Origin: Leucobacter triazinivorans
GTDB taxonomy: Bacteria; Actinomycetota; Actinomycetes; Actinomycetales; Microbacteriaceae
Direction of reading: 5' to 3'
NCBI RefSeq assembly: GCF_004208635.1
Contig: NZ_CP035806.1
Span: 1,736,001 to 1,800,000 of the forward strand
DNA: 64,000 bases
Numbering within the stretch: position 1 is the first letter of the stretch; every line of letters begins with the position of its first letter. The notes beneath the pieces were generated by a model. The model searched no databases, had not been told where the DNA came from, and worked only from the letters and a program-made list of their open reading frames with translations. The translations under genes were made by a program, and so were the position numbers. This document shows positions 19,601 to 25,834 of the stretch, one piece after another.

Positions 19601-20110
19601 GAACACGGCGGCGTCGGGGCGAAGGGTGAGGGTGCCGCTGTTGGCCGCGCCCTCGGGCAGGTCGGAGATGTTCTGGAAGACGAGGTACTGCGCACCGGTG
19701 GGCACGGCGCAGGCGTCGCCCGATCCGGCGAGGCCGACCGACGCGCAGTCCGCGGAGCCCTGCCTCGGCACCGATTGGCCCGCACCGTAGACCCGGGGCG
19801 CGCCCAGGGCCGCGCTGGTGCCCACGAGCGCGGCGTCCGCGGGGATCAGCACGGCCAAGCCGAGGTTGAACTCATCGCCGGCCGCGGCTCCGGCGCTGCG
19901 CACCTCGACCTCGACGGTGAGGTCCTCGCCCGCGATGAACGGCGGGTCCTGCTGCGTCACCGACACCGACGGCGCCGGGCCACTGGCCAGCGCCACCTGG
20001 GCGCCGACGCCGACCGCGACGAGCGAACCCGCGATCAGCGCTCCCGCAGCTGCGGATGCGATAAATGAGCGCAACCGATTTCGCTTCACGGCTCGTGCAT
20101 GCTTGGTCAT
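10643..20110 (-). CDS. Giant DUF11-repeat surface protein with LAxTG-type sorting signal
   Basis: A 3155-residue single open frame. Residues 1-42 are a long signal peptide (basic MTKHARAVKRNRLR, hydrophobic stretch, ALA-SG cleavage site). The body is a string of about 15 beta-sandwich repeats. At least ten show the DUF11 pattern, with a Y-x-L-x-V-x-N-x-G-P strand followed by T-V-x-D-x-L-P-x-G; examples are AYTLTVTNDGPSAVA with EDVLPAGLTLV and RYRIDVENFGPSDAI with ADTLPDGISF. The N-terminal third is more divergent. The C-terminus holds LAITGAD, a hydrophobic helix and ERRRRAGQR, a wall-sorting signal of the LAxTG type used by class E sortases. It is probably an adhesin or stalk. No sortase gene lies nearby. 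Confidence 0.93.
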   Translation of the reverse strand: MTKHARAVKRNRLRSFIASAAAGALIAGSLVAVGVGAQVALASGPAPSVSVTQQDPPFIAGEDLTVEVEVRSAGAAAGDEFNLGLAVLIPADAALVGTSAALGAPRVYGAGQSVPRQGSADCASVGLAGSGDACAVPTGAQYLVFQNISDLPEGAANSGTLTLRPDAAVFPVGSTFDVRATAFTSDNERYLPRFPGSSNRADAGHTSAPGGDELGVAVQALRLEKQEPSPEGELLRGVHLNTTTYTLRVWHTGEGDIADTEVVDFLPAGLEYLGMGGVDHTAGAANGTRPDSAEYPGAPSLAGTPEPAGAGVNAGTVERSVETVIPTGDEVARYGLEAGKVYTRVVWDLGALLAGGDGRDIQDPLAQDYANAAGVPGYLEIRYRAGVPLFENTLDFGYTADTTGQQTANLDNNRGASTRHGEELPGENGAPLSLRNVAGVSGTYAGPIAPGHDPVSTDTAEHTVDAVDVRVLKSVDDSTFEQGQLATYTLDIATSEYTAASLGDGGSEDVRPNRLTDDLGDGICPAIPADGVTPGIGDPRLLIGDPRPGGAVVEDDMTPAEWTAALGELGTDCAYPSGLGGAELSGATLSGIAFDPASGHFYLDLSIAPIAAGTGSGHDGGSAGHQVVYTAAQNALYAEDAHAPGVTTSGDRVTNTVELAVTTDSIDALDGVTSSGDPANGVPAAAAAGEWHASDDSSATLEASLSRLAKSVLPRDTAIPAGGVADVPNAAWEPETAREPFAAGDEVWWRITVTPPFGADVRNPKLTDFLPEGTAFDTASTGGRYDSIVYSTSAETALGVCAPTGAAWLDEFVQNPVFDPDGDSLTWELGSDACVPSDTDDRFFPRNTTIDIFVKVQVVDVAAFSEVDLSANLAKYQQENVEGEIFFLRDEAAVQLDTGARLIKGVRAIDGDPAAGNPVNSNVDHREVVQNEAVEFRLDVTAPSSTTSAYVLYDALPAGIRAEDLDGYDDGTAAITADAKLWEDGADGAAAAVVARAYNPGDAGYPGDVSVAYSGRSVVVWELQAEVPGSTAPVEADAGAPAVPGVERGFTLAYTVIVPDGTGGGGAAALLSQSFENTASIVEFQVSNNTGGSSTIVPTLEAGQTTAPNGGGSGSSAPVADRPVADGEFGVTAAQATDPSDVFLPGAEIEKTLVATEIGPNRAPNPPGGAYDLDANNPDNAIVQGEYATFDYSVTVPAHTSVREGVLADFGNFVGQDSGSMTPNTAAYQVQSATLVEQPAGITVASTTGADPAVHATEFGFRTDTGKLVFPSYYDVADEPATFTVRVVVWTNDVDASNPTSSESRPSIPNNKMLQNTAYFDSKTLSGGQNPRVQDSADVQYREPNLTIAKSANPQTDVEAGELVTYTLSITNPDDRVKSYDNTVVDTVPRGLIVDTTQVGLIDATYLDENDVDTEASLNAGTGGTITWSSEHFPDLAEIPGTATLSYAATIDPTTGAGRSYTNTATVSGFTLPSDLPDAESRRGDRTSTDDATISAITAAIDKGVRLADADSAGAFGPSVSAPIGDTVEYQVDVTLRANVNYYDPTIVDDLPTGVSLVEASIDGPEVVAGTPALTGSWNYTDRTANGNVHEWRYDGDIASADADRTLRLGYRVDLTNSVPFSTNSLPNTAVFSWNTVDGDESTRQQLDDPAGVTVLNPQLEIVKRVDGQDAVTRDPGATLPYTLTVTNTGGTPAHHITVTDEVPDGIVVDADSISDGGVLTGAGATGGGTITWSLAGPLDHQGGAGTDTEILLTYSAEFADSAQLQANGNGLGTALTNTADVTRFESFADEGSGREYTPGQNGQPPVRDTAEARPLFPQVTLDKTVSDGDLAHVGESFGWTLTLVNAGQGAAQTIDVADVLPKNWSYDDGSAMISVGGAAAVPLAAPVQGADDGKTSLAWSLGSIAPATPILPGAASGATDQQRTIVITFTATPGADAVTDAGAGLTVPHTNTLSASTTDTTGATGNASEPSFTADPDTADAFLGSADLTIEKTGAADPILAGTEASAWEITVSNNGPDTADGSITVSDTTGPLPAGVVVTDVSGAGWTCSVPVRDADTGATAFDCARTDTAEQLADGASFPVIEVQVSVAADQAPITAAGELVNTAEVHPGRTHDDDPDNNESSDDITTGAAADLAVEKTVSTASPTAGAGITWQIAPSNIGPSVSVSTGDTPITISDTIPSGVSGVTFADGTGTWTADTPAGGSWNAGDTITWTYTGSAMPVGAAPVITLSGTIDASWTGGEISNTAVIEPGVTPDPETPNNTSTVPVTPGDATTLGIAKTRVVWDAAASAWVAATEAAQWGDEISYLVRVVNQGPADARAVTVVDEVPAGLTFSSLTDVAGTWTRVLPQGGTNAAGTTNASWETFALTGTQQVGETAARAFVVTFDTDSTMDPDTEIVNWVEASAENATNDPRDDDRTGSSRVADLSVTKSHTGNAEAGSTLDYTIVATNHGPSVSDGPIVITDSLPDGFSYVAGSAMVSVAGSTPVAMDPVITEAGQLLTWTPVATGATLARDATIEITLTTAIDAKVPAQLDLVNRATVDAPEDPNPDNDYRDDSTEVETHAEMTIVKDVEPAPWVAGTEVAYTLTVTNDGPSAVAASVEDVLPAGLTLVSISGAGWTCDTVSEGATSGSCDFTANDGLHPVGAANATTLSVVALIASNVPTMDSGSSPLVNTAELTWVDTDGPQRDEDTAEILVTTEADLGLVKTAVDPADDTTEVGTAVAGEQARYRIDVENFGPSDAIAPITVADTLPDGISFAGLAGGASANWAAAVDPVDPQRVTFTLLPDGTGLAAGQATPAILFDVRLDPGLQPTADPDVPALVNTATVTSGTPDPNPANDTDEAPLTVTRAADLAIVKSHEAERVRIGDELPFSLLVSNNGPSVASGITVTDRVPAGLEVLSAAGDEADGWTIVSVTAEADGTSTVVASRSDAGEELAVGDSAPALTVLTRVLESAYPSVVNVAEVRGAEPDGDPSNNTSEDEVAVPPMVTLVTEKTAVGEFQVGGTGTYRITVENLGPTADPGPITVTDSLPDGLSFRSSPDEHVSVSGDTVTWTLPDGLQVGERVELTLVVDVGQAAYPSVTNVVSIDTPSELTDDSQTEDSAVVPVAAADPLAITGADLAAFAALAALLLVLAGAGALLLERRRRAGQR

Positions 20111-20441
20111 GACCTGACTGATATCCCTCTACCCCAACGCGCGGACGCGTGATGTTGCCCGACTGCGACGCGCGTTCGAAAATCCCCTATACGAACGCGG
20201 ATCGGGCATGCTGACCTACGGAAATCGGAAACGATTCCCAACGAACACCCAATCAATTCAGCGGGCGCTGTCGCGCGGCATTCGAGGGATCTTCACCCGG
20301 AGCTTCCCCCGAACCGGACGCACCGGGCTTCGACCTTCACCCGGTTCTTCACCCCCGCGTTCCGCGCGGCGTGCGCAGGGCCGGATCCCGACGCCCCGTG
20401 CCCCTGCGACGGCGGTCCCGCGCGCCCGCTACACTCTCCAC
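20111..20441. other. Intergenic region between the divergent surface-protein and glycosylase-like genes
   Basis: This stretch of about 330 bp is more AT-rich than its surroundings and must carry the promoter of the surface-protein gene (minus) and of the next gene (plus). The clear structure is a near-perfect inverted repeat GGAAATCG-GAAA-CGATTCCC at 20220-20239, a possible operator. I see no RNA gene or mobile element. Confidence 0.5.
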
Positions 20442-21512
20442 GTGCGCATCGCCCACCCCCGCATCCCCGCCCCGGGGGCGCCCGCCGCCGACCCGCCGGC
20501 CGAGGCGCTCACCGCAGCCGAGTGGCGCGCGCGCGAGGCCGCCCACGAGCGCCGGGCCGACGGGCTCACCGCCGCGCATCGCGCGCGGCGTCGCGCGGGA
20601 CGCGCGCACCCCGTCGAGGACTTCCTCTGGACCTACTACTCGGTCAAGCCGAACGAGTTGCGACGGTGGCACCCCGGAGCGGGCGTGATCCTGCGCCGGG
20701 GTGCGACGTCACGGGCGTCCTGGCGCTACTACACGGCCGCGACGAGCACGGGCGACGCCCTCGTCGATCTCGCCGCGTTCTTCGCGGCCCGCGGCGGCAC
20801 CGTCGACTACGTGGAGCGACTGCTCGCGGCCACGCTCGACCGCACCCCCAGATACGGCTGCTTCGGCCTGCACGAGTGGGCGATGGTGTACCGGATGACC
20901 CCGGATCAGCTGCGCCACACGACGCTCCCGCTGCGCATCGGGCACGCGGCGACCGACCGCGTGGTCGAGACGCATCCGATCGGCTGCACGCACTTCGACG
21001 CGTTCCGCTTCTTCACGGACGAGGCCCGCCCGCTCAATGCGCTGCAGCCGACCCGCGAGACGCAGCCCGCCATGGAGCAGCCCGGATGCCTGCACGCCGG
21101 CATGGACGTCTACAAGTGGGCCGCAAAGCTCGGCCCCATCGTGCCGGGCGAGCTGCTGCTCGACTGCTTCGAACTGGCCCGGGACATCCGCGAGGTCGAC
21201 ATGCAAGCCTCCCCCTACGACGTGTCGGGCTACACGGGGGCCAGTGGCGAGCCGCTGATCCCGATCCCGATCGAGACCGCCGCGGGCAAGCGCGAGTACG
21301 TGCGCCGGCAGCGGGACTTCGCCGAGCGGGGCAACGCCCTGCGCGCGCGGGTGCTCGCGGCGATCTCGGTCGCTCGCGCAGCGCGCCCGACCGCGGCTCA
21401 GAAGAGCGTGGGCGCCGGGTCGCCGGGCACGGCCGCGATCGACGACTGCGACTCGCCCGCACCCGCGGCCACACGCTCGGCGCGATCCCGACCCGTCCAC
21501 TCGAGGCCGTAG
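20442..21512 (+). CDS. Conserved actinobacterial protein of the type annotated as 3-methyladenine DNA glycosylase
   Basis: A 356-residue protein. Recognisable conserved stretches are LTAAEWRAREAAHERR, HPVEDFLWTYYSVKPNELRRWHPG, RYGCFGLHEWAMVYR, RIGCTHFDAFRF-like text (here HPIGCTHFDAFRFF), EQPGCLHAGMDVYKWAAKLGP, and SPYDVSGY. Relatives in Microbacteriaceae carry a 3-methyladenine glycosylase label, but I see no helix-hairpin-helix or AlkA motif, so that function is unproven. GTG at 20442 starts the conserved VRIAHPR segment; longer in-frame starts look spurious. The 3' end overlaps the convergent LexA-box radical SAM gene by 115 bp. Confidence 0.7.
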   Translation: MRIAHPRIPAPGAPAADPPAEALTAAEWRAREAAHERRADGLTAAHRARRRAGRAHPVEDFLWTYYSVKPNELRRWHPGAGVILRRGATSRASWRYYTAATSTGDALVDLAAFFAARGGTVDYVERLLAATLDRTPRYGCFGLHEWAMVYRMTPDQLRHTTLPLRIGHAATDRVVETHPIGCTHFDAFRFFTDEARPLNALQPTRETQPAMEQPGCLHAGMDVYKWAAKLGPIVPGELLLDCFELARDIREVDMQASPYDVSGYTGASGEPLIPIPIETAAGKREYVRRQRDFAERGNALRARVLAAISVARAARPTAAQKSVGAGSPGTAAIDDCDSPAPAATRSARSRPVHSRP

Positions 21513-22459
21513 CGCCTGATGAGCGGTCGGATCCGCGCAGCGAGCTCCGCCCGGTACGCCTGCGGCGCCCGGCTGGCGGTGCCGGGATAGAGGGTGCGGT
21601 ACATCGGCAGCAGCTCGGGATGCTCCCGCTCGAGCCAGGCGAAGAACCACGGCTTCACGTGCGTGCGCAGGTGCAGCGGACCGTACATGACGGAGCGCGC
21701 GCCCGCGTCGCGGATGTCGCGCAGCAGGGGCGCCAGGTGCGCCGCCGAGTCGGTGAGGCCGGGAAGCACCGGCATGAGGAAGACGTCGGGCGCGAATCCC
21801 GCATCGCGCGCCGCCGCGACGGTTGCCAACCGGGCCCGGGTGCTCGGCGTGCCCGGCTCGATCGATTGCTGCAGCTGCGGATCCGCGACCGCGATCGACA
21901 TGGCCAGGTCGACGGGCACGCGCTCGGCCGCGTCGACGAGGGCGGGGAGATCGCGGCGCAGCAGCGTGCCCTTCGTGAGAATGGACAGCGGGGTGCGCGC
22001 ACGCGCGAGCGCCGCGATGACACCCGGCATGAGCCGGTATCGCCCCTCCGCCCGCTGGTAGGGATCGGTGTTCGTGCCCAGCGCCACCCGCTCACCGCCC
22101 CAGGAGGGCCTGGCGAGCTCGCGCCCCAGCACCTCCGCCACATTGACCTTGACGACGACCTGCGAGTCGAAGTCGCGACCGGTGTCGAGCTCGAGGTAGC
22201 GGTGCGAACCGCGCGCGAAGCAGTAGACGCAGGCGTGCGAGCATCCGCGGTAGGGATTGATCGTCCACGAGAACGGCATGGACGATTCGCCCGGCACTCG
22301 GTTGAGCGCGCTCTTCGCGAGCACCTCGTGGAAGACGAGACCGGCGAACTCCGGGGCGCGCACCGTGCGCAGGTGGCCGGGCACCGCCGCCACCTCGCTC
22401 AGCTCGAGGCCGGGCAGCGCCGCCGACGACGCACCCACGCTCTGACCGCTCCACCTCAT
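21398..22459 (-). CDS. Rv2578c family radical SAM protein
   Basis: A 353-residue radical SAM protein. It has the cluster motif CSHACVYCFAR (CxxxCxxC) in the context PFSWTINPYRGCSHACVYCF, followed by GTNTDPYQRAEGRYRLMPGV and ILTKGTLLRRDL, which identify the Rv2578c / SplB-related group. These proteins are mostly uncharacterised, and a DNA-lesion role has been proposed from kinship with spore photoproduct lyase. A perfect 18-bp LexA-type palindrome sits 7 bp upstream of the ATG, so SOS control is strongly indicated. The gene end overlaps the convergent glycosylase-like gene by 115 bp. Confidence 0.92.
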   Translation of the reverse strand: MRWSGQSVGASSAALPGLELSEVAAVPGHLRTVRAPEFAGLVFHEVLAKSALNRVPGESSMPFSWTINPYRGCSHACVYCFARGSHRYLELDTGRDFDSQVVVKVNVAEVLGRELARPSWGGERVALGTNTDPYQRAEGRYRLMPGVIAALARARTPLSILTKGTLLRRDLPALVDAAERVPVDLAMSIAVADPQLQQSIEPGTPSTRARLATVAAARDAGFAPDVFLMPVLPGLTDSAAHLAPLLRDIRDAGARSVMYGPLHLRTHVKPWFFAWLEREHPELLPMYRTLYPGTASRAPQAYRAELAARIRPLIRRYGLEWTGRDRAERVAAGAGESQSSIAAVPGDPAPTLF

Positions 22460-22466
22460 GCAGGTA

Positions 22467-22484
22467 TTCGAACATATGTTCGAA
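22467..22484. promoter_or_regulatory. LexA (SOS) box upstream of the radical SAM gene
   Basis: The sequence TTCGAACATATGTTCGAA is a perfect 18-bp palindrome. Its core CGAAC-N4-GTTCG is the LexA-binding consensus of Bacillus and mycobacteria. It ends 7 bp before the start codon at 22459, where LexA would block initiation. Confidence 0.9.
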
Positions 22485-22520
22485 AGATGCGCAAGCGCGC
22501 AGCGCGGAGCGCGCGGTGCG

Positions 22521-22635
22521 GAGCGCGCAGCGCAGGCCCAGCGGTACGCGGGCCCACCGCCGAGTGAGCGGAGCGCGCAGCGCGGGCCCAGCGGTACGCG
22601 GGCCCACCGCCGAGTGAGCGGAGCGCGCAGCGCGG
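22521..22635. repeat. 50-bp direct repeat, 2.3 copies
   Basis: Near-identical 50-bp units start at 22521, 22571 and 22621 (partial), each opening GAGCGCGCAGCGC. They fill the space between the LexA-box promoter and the end of the chorismate mutase gene. The unit is about 80% G+C and contains GCCCAGCGGTACGCGGGC, a potential stem. Confidence 0.85.
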
Positions 22636-22661
22636 AGTCGAAGCCCCGCGACCCAACCCCG

Positions 22662-22964
22662 CTACTCGCCCGCCCGATCGGCGATGCGCGTGTGGTGCTG
22701 GATCACCTCGGCCACCACGAAGTTGAACCACTTCTCCGCGAACTCGGGATCGAGGTGCGCATCCTCTGCGAGTGCGCGCAGTCGGGCGGTCTGCCGCGCC
22801 TCCCGCGCCGGGTCCGACGGCGGCATGTCGTGACCGGCCTTCAAGAGGCCCACCTCCTGCGTGCACCGGAAGCGCTCTGCGAGCATGTGGATGAGGGCTG
22901 CGTCGATGTTGTCGATGCTGGAGCGCAGCTGCTCCAGCCGCTCCTGCGGCGTCGGGTCGCTCAC
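22662..22964 (-). CDS. Chorismate mutase (AroQ type)
   Basis: A 100-residue all-helical AroQ-class protein: LEQLRSSIDNIDAALIHMLAERFRCTQEVGLLKAGHDMPPSDPAREARQ, then a second helix ending FVVAEVIQHHTRIADRAG. It converts chorismate to prephenate for Phe/Tyr synthesis. The conserved Arg of helix 1, the LxxR-F region and the Lys of GLLKA match the active-site pattern. The GTG start has AGGAGG 6 nt upstream. The length is typical of the free-standing actinobacterial enzyme, which can be activated by DAHP synthase. Confidence 0.92.
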   Translation of the reverse strand: MSDPTPQERLEQLRSSIDNIDAALIHMLAERFRCTQEVGLLKAGHDMPPSDPAREARQTARLRALAEDAHLDPEFAEKWFNFVVAEVIQHHTRIADRAGE

Positions 22965-22980
22965 CTTCGCCTCCTATTCA

Positions 22981-23060
22981 TCATTCTGCGCGACGGAGGA
23001 GTCGCAGCATCTCGATCTCCGGGGTGGATCCTGCGACTCGACCCTCGCGCAGGATGACAT
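22981..23060. repeat. REPIN-like doublet (two inverted REP units)
   Basis: A leftward unit (TCATTCTGCGCGA ... GAGTCGCAG) and a rightward unit (GTGGATCCTGCGACTCG ... CGCGCAGGATGACA) face each other. The same arrangement occurs at 62756-62840, and single units lie at 10438 and 55598. Confidence 0.8.
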
Positions 23061-23082
23061 GGGCCTTGGGTGCAGCAGCGGC

Positions 23083-24369
23083 TCAGCCGAGGAGGTCGTG
23101 GCGCACCACGACCTGCTCGCGCTCGGGGCCGACGCCGATGGCCGAGATGCGGGATCCGCTCATCGCCTCCAGCGCGAGGATGTAGTCCTGCGCGTTCTTC
23201 GGCAGATCCTCGAACCTCCGCGCGCCGGAGATGTCCTCGGTCCAGCCGGGGAACTCCTGGTAGATCGGCCTGGCGTGGTGGAAATCGCTCTGATTGACCG
23301 GCATCTCGTCGTGCCGCACACCGTTCACGTCGTAGGCGACGCACACGGGGATCGAGTCGAGCCCCGACAGCACGTCGAGCTTCGTGAGCACGAAATCGGT
23401 GACGCCGTTGATGCGGGCCGCGTAGCGCGCGATCGGGGCGTCGTACCAGCCGCAGCGGCGGGGGCGGCCGGTCGTGGTGCCGTACTCGTGCCCCACCCGC
23501 GCCAGGTGCTCGCCGCTCTCGTCGAAGAGCTCGGTGGGGAACGGGCCGGCGCCGACACGCGTGGTGTAGGCCTTGATGACCGAGATCACGCGGTCGAGCT
23601 GATGCGGGGGGAGCCCCGATCCGGTGCTGGCGCCGCCGGCCGTCGCGTTCGACGAGGTGACGAACGGGTAGGTGCCGTGATCGATGTCGAGCATCGTGGC
23701 CTGCCCCGCCTCGAACAGGATCGTCTGATCCTGCTGCATCGCCTCGTGCAGCAGCAGCCCGGTGTCGCACACCATCGGCTCGAGCATCTCGCGGAAGCTC
23801 AGCAGATCCTCGGTGACCTCCTCCGGCGAGATCGCGCGACGGTTGTAGATCTTCACGAGCACCTGGTTCTTGAACTCGAGCGCCGCCTCGACCTTCTGCT
23901 GCAGGATGCTCTCGTCGAAGAGATCCTGGATGCGAATGCCGACGCGGTTGATCTTGTCGGCGTACGCGGGGCCGATGCCGCGCCCCGTGGTGCCGATCTG
24001 GCGCTTGCCCAGGAAGCGCTCGGTCACCTTGTCGAGCGTGCGGTGATAGGCGGTGATGACGTGCGCGTTGGCGCTGACCTTCAGCTTCGACACGTCGACC
24101 CCGCGGCTGCTCAGCGCGTCGAGCTCCTGCTTGAGCACGCCGAGGTCGACCACCACGCCATTGCCGATGACGGGCACGACGCCCGGGGTGAGGATGCCGG
24201 AGGGCAGCAGATGGAGCGCGTACTTCTCGTCACCCACGACGACGGTGTGACCGGCGTTGTTGCCGCCGTTGAACTTGACGACGTAGTCGACACGGCTGCC
24301 GAGCAGATCGGTCGCTCGCCCCTTCCCCTCGTCGCCCCACTGGGCACCGGTGATGAGCACTGCGGGCAT
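23083..24369 (-). CDS. purA: Adenylosuccinate synthetase
   Basis: A 428-residue protein, close to the usual 430. It contains the GTP/IMP loop [20 protein letters not shown] (catalytic His), the [15 protein letters not shown] motif, [29 protein letters not shown], the [14 protein letters not shown] segment and [13 protein letters not shown] near the base-recognition loop. It makes adenylosuccinate from IMP, aspartate and GTP in AMP synthesis. ATG at 24369 has AAGGGG 5-6 nt upstream; an in-frame ATG at 24390 adds only seven residues covering that site. DUF3151 lies directly upstream, an arrangement known in actinobacteria. Confidence 0.97.
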   Translation of the reverse strand: MPAVLITGAQWGDEGKGRATDLLGSRVDYVVKFNGGNNAGHTVVVGDEKYALHLLPSGILTPGVVPVIGNGVVVDLGVLKQELDALSSRGVDVSKLKVSANAHVITAYHRTLDKVTERFLGKRQIGTTGRGIGPAYADKINRVGIRIQDLFDESILQQKVEAALEFKNQVLVKIYNRRAISPEEVTEDLLSFREMLEPMVCDTGLLLHEAMQQDQTILFEAGQATMLDIDHGTYPFVTSSNATAGGASTGSGLPPHQLDRVISVIKAYTTRVGAGPFPTELFDESGEHLARVGHEYGTTTGRPRRCGWYDAPIARYAARINGVTDFVLTKLDVLSGLDSIPVCVAYDVNGVRHDEMPVNQSDFHHARPIYQEFPGWTEDISGARRFEDLPKNAQDYILALEAMSGSRISAIGVGPEREQVVVRHDLLG

Positions 24370-24504
24370 CTCAGCCCCTTCCTTCGGCATAGGCAGATAC
24401 CGAGCCAGTCTAGCGAGGGCCGCCGACGGGACCGCGAGCCGGACCGGCGCTCGCGCGGGCGCGCCCGCCGAGGATCCCGCGACGCGCGGGCCTCGAGGAT
24501 CCTC

Positions 24505-24948
24505 TCAGTCGCCCGGTGCGTGCTCGGGGCGACCCTCGGGGCGCACCTCCATCGCGGCGATCGCGGCGGGATCGGCGCCGTCGAGGAACTCGGTGAGCCG
24601 GTCCACTTCGCCCTGCTCGCCGATGCTCGCCGCCGCCCGGCGCAGGGCGTAGAGCGCGCGGAGCACCCCGCGGTTCGGCACGTGCGCCCAGGACACCGGG
24701 CCGGCACCGCGCCACCCGGCCTTGCGCAGCGCGTCGAGCCCGCGATGGTAGCCGACTCGCGCGAACGCGTAGGCCTCGATCTCGCGCCCTTCGGCGTGCG
24801 CGGTATCGGCGAGCACCGCCCAGGCGAGCGGCGACTCGGGGTGGGCCCGGACGACGGCTTCCGGATCCGCGCCCGGCTGCAGCGCGGCCGCCGCGGGGTC
24901 GTCGGCCAGCAGGGTGGGCTCGGGGCCGAGCAGGTTCTCTCCGATCAT
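24505..24948 (-). CDS. DUF3151 family protein
   Basis: A 147-residue protein. The stretches ENLLGPEPTLLADDPAAAAL, HPESPLAWAVLADTAHAEGREIEAYAFARVGYHRGLDALRKAGWRG and VPWAHV-like text (here VSWAHVPNRGVLRALYALRRAA) are the DUF3151 signature. The family is largely confined to Actinobacteria and commonly sits beside purA, as here. The helical middle resembles a TPR-like fold. Function unknown. Confidence 0.9.
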   Translation of the reverse strand: MIGENLLGPEPTLLADDPAAAALQPGADPEAVVRAHPESPLAWAVLADTAHAEGREIEAYAFARVGYHRGLDALRKAGWRGAGPVSWAHVPNRGVLRALYALRRAAASIGEQGEVDRLTEFLDGADPAAIAAMEVRPEGRPEHAPGD

Positions 24949-25094
24949 GCGGACAGTCTATTGCCGGTCGTCGCGCCCCGACCCGCGCGCCTCACCCCCG
25001 GGCGCTCCCGTCGCGCAGCAGGCGCGCGACCTCGCGAACGCGTGGGCCCGCGGGCTCACGAGCCCCGCGGAGCGCGACGCGCGCCCGCTCGAGA

Positions 25095-25583
25095 TCAGCG
25101 GAAGTTGACGAACTGCAGCGCCACGTCGACGTCGGCGCCCTTGAGCAGCGCGATCGTGTCCTGCAGGTCGTCGCGGCTCTTCGAGCTGACCCGCAACTCG
25201 TCGCCCTGGATCTGCGACTTGACGCCCTTGGGGGCCTCGTCGCGAATCAGCTTGTTCAGCTGCTTGGCGGTGGCCTGGTCGATGCCCTCCTTGAGCTTGG
25301 CGTCGATGCGGTACTCCTTGCCGCTCGCGTAGGGCTCGCCGGTGTCGAGCGCCTTGAGCGAGAGCCCGCGCTTGATGAACTTCGACTGCAGCACGTCGAG
25401 CACGGCGTTCGCCCGCTCCTCGGTGTTCGCCTTGACCTGGATCGACTCGCCGCTCAGCGACACGTCGGCGCCCACGCCTTTGAAGTCGTAGCGCTGCTCC
25501 ACCTCCTTGCGAGCCTGGTTGACCGCGTTCTCGACCTCCATCGAGTCGATCTTGCTCACCACGTCAAACGAAGAATCAGCCAT
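25095..25583 (-). CDS. yajQ: YajQ family nucleotide-binding protein
   Basis: A 162-residue protein. Two ferredoxin-like halves are visible: SSFDVVSKIDSMEVENAVNQARKEVEQRYDFKG at the N-terminus and KEYRIDAKLKEGIDQATAKQLNKLIRD ... VKSQIQGDELRVSSKSRDDLQ at the C-terminus. Members bind nucleic acids or nucleotides, and some act as cyclic-di-GMP effectors. ATG at 25583 opens the conserved MADSSFDVVS. A palindromic site sits 13 bp upstream. Confidence 0.95.
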   Translation of the reverse strand: MADSSFDVVSKIDSMEVENAVNQARKEVEQRYDFKGVGADVSLSGESIQVKANTEERANAVLDVLQSKFIKRGLSLKALDTGEPYASGKEYRIDAKLKEGIDQATAKQLNKLIRDEAPKGVKSQIQGDELRVSSKSRDDLQDTIALLKGADVDVALQFVNFR

Positions 25584-25596
25584 GCACCCAGCGTAA

Positions 25597-25617
25597 ACGA
25601 AACGCGAAGCGTTTCGT
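25597..25617. promoter_or_regulatory. Perfect 9-bp-arm palindrome upstream of yajQ
   Basis: ACGAAACGC-GAA-GCGTTTCGT lies 13 bp upstream of the yajQ start, in the 251-bp gap shared with the divergent DAACS symporter gene. It could be an operator for an unknown regulator or a leader hairpin. Confidence 0.5.
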
Positions 25618-25834
25618 AGCTGGGTGAACCCGCCGCCACGCGGCGCACCAGGCCTGAAGCCCCACGGCGGCGCCATCCGAGACGAATCTGAATACCAGGC
25701 ATAATCTGGCCGAATGTTTTGCTAGGATACTCGGTGGCTCGGGCGCAGTGGCTCCGCGGTCGTGCGGGAGATCCGCGCGCGCCGGCGGATCCCGCGCCCT
25801 TCTTCTTTCCACCCGCTCCGAAAGGAACCAGAAC

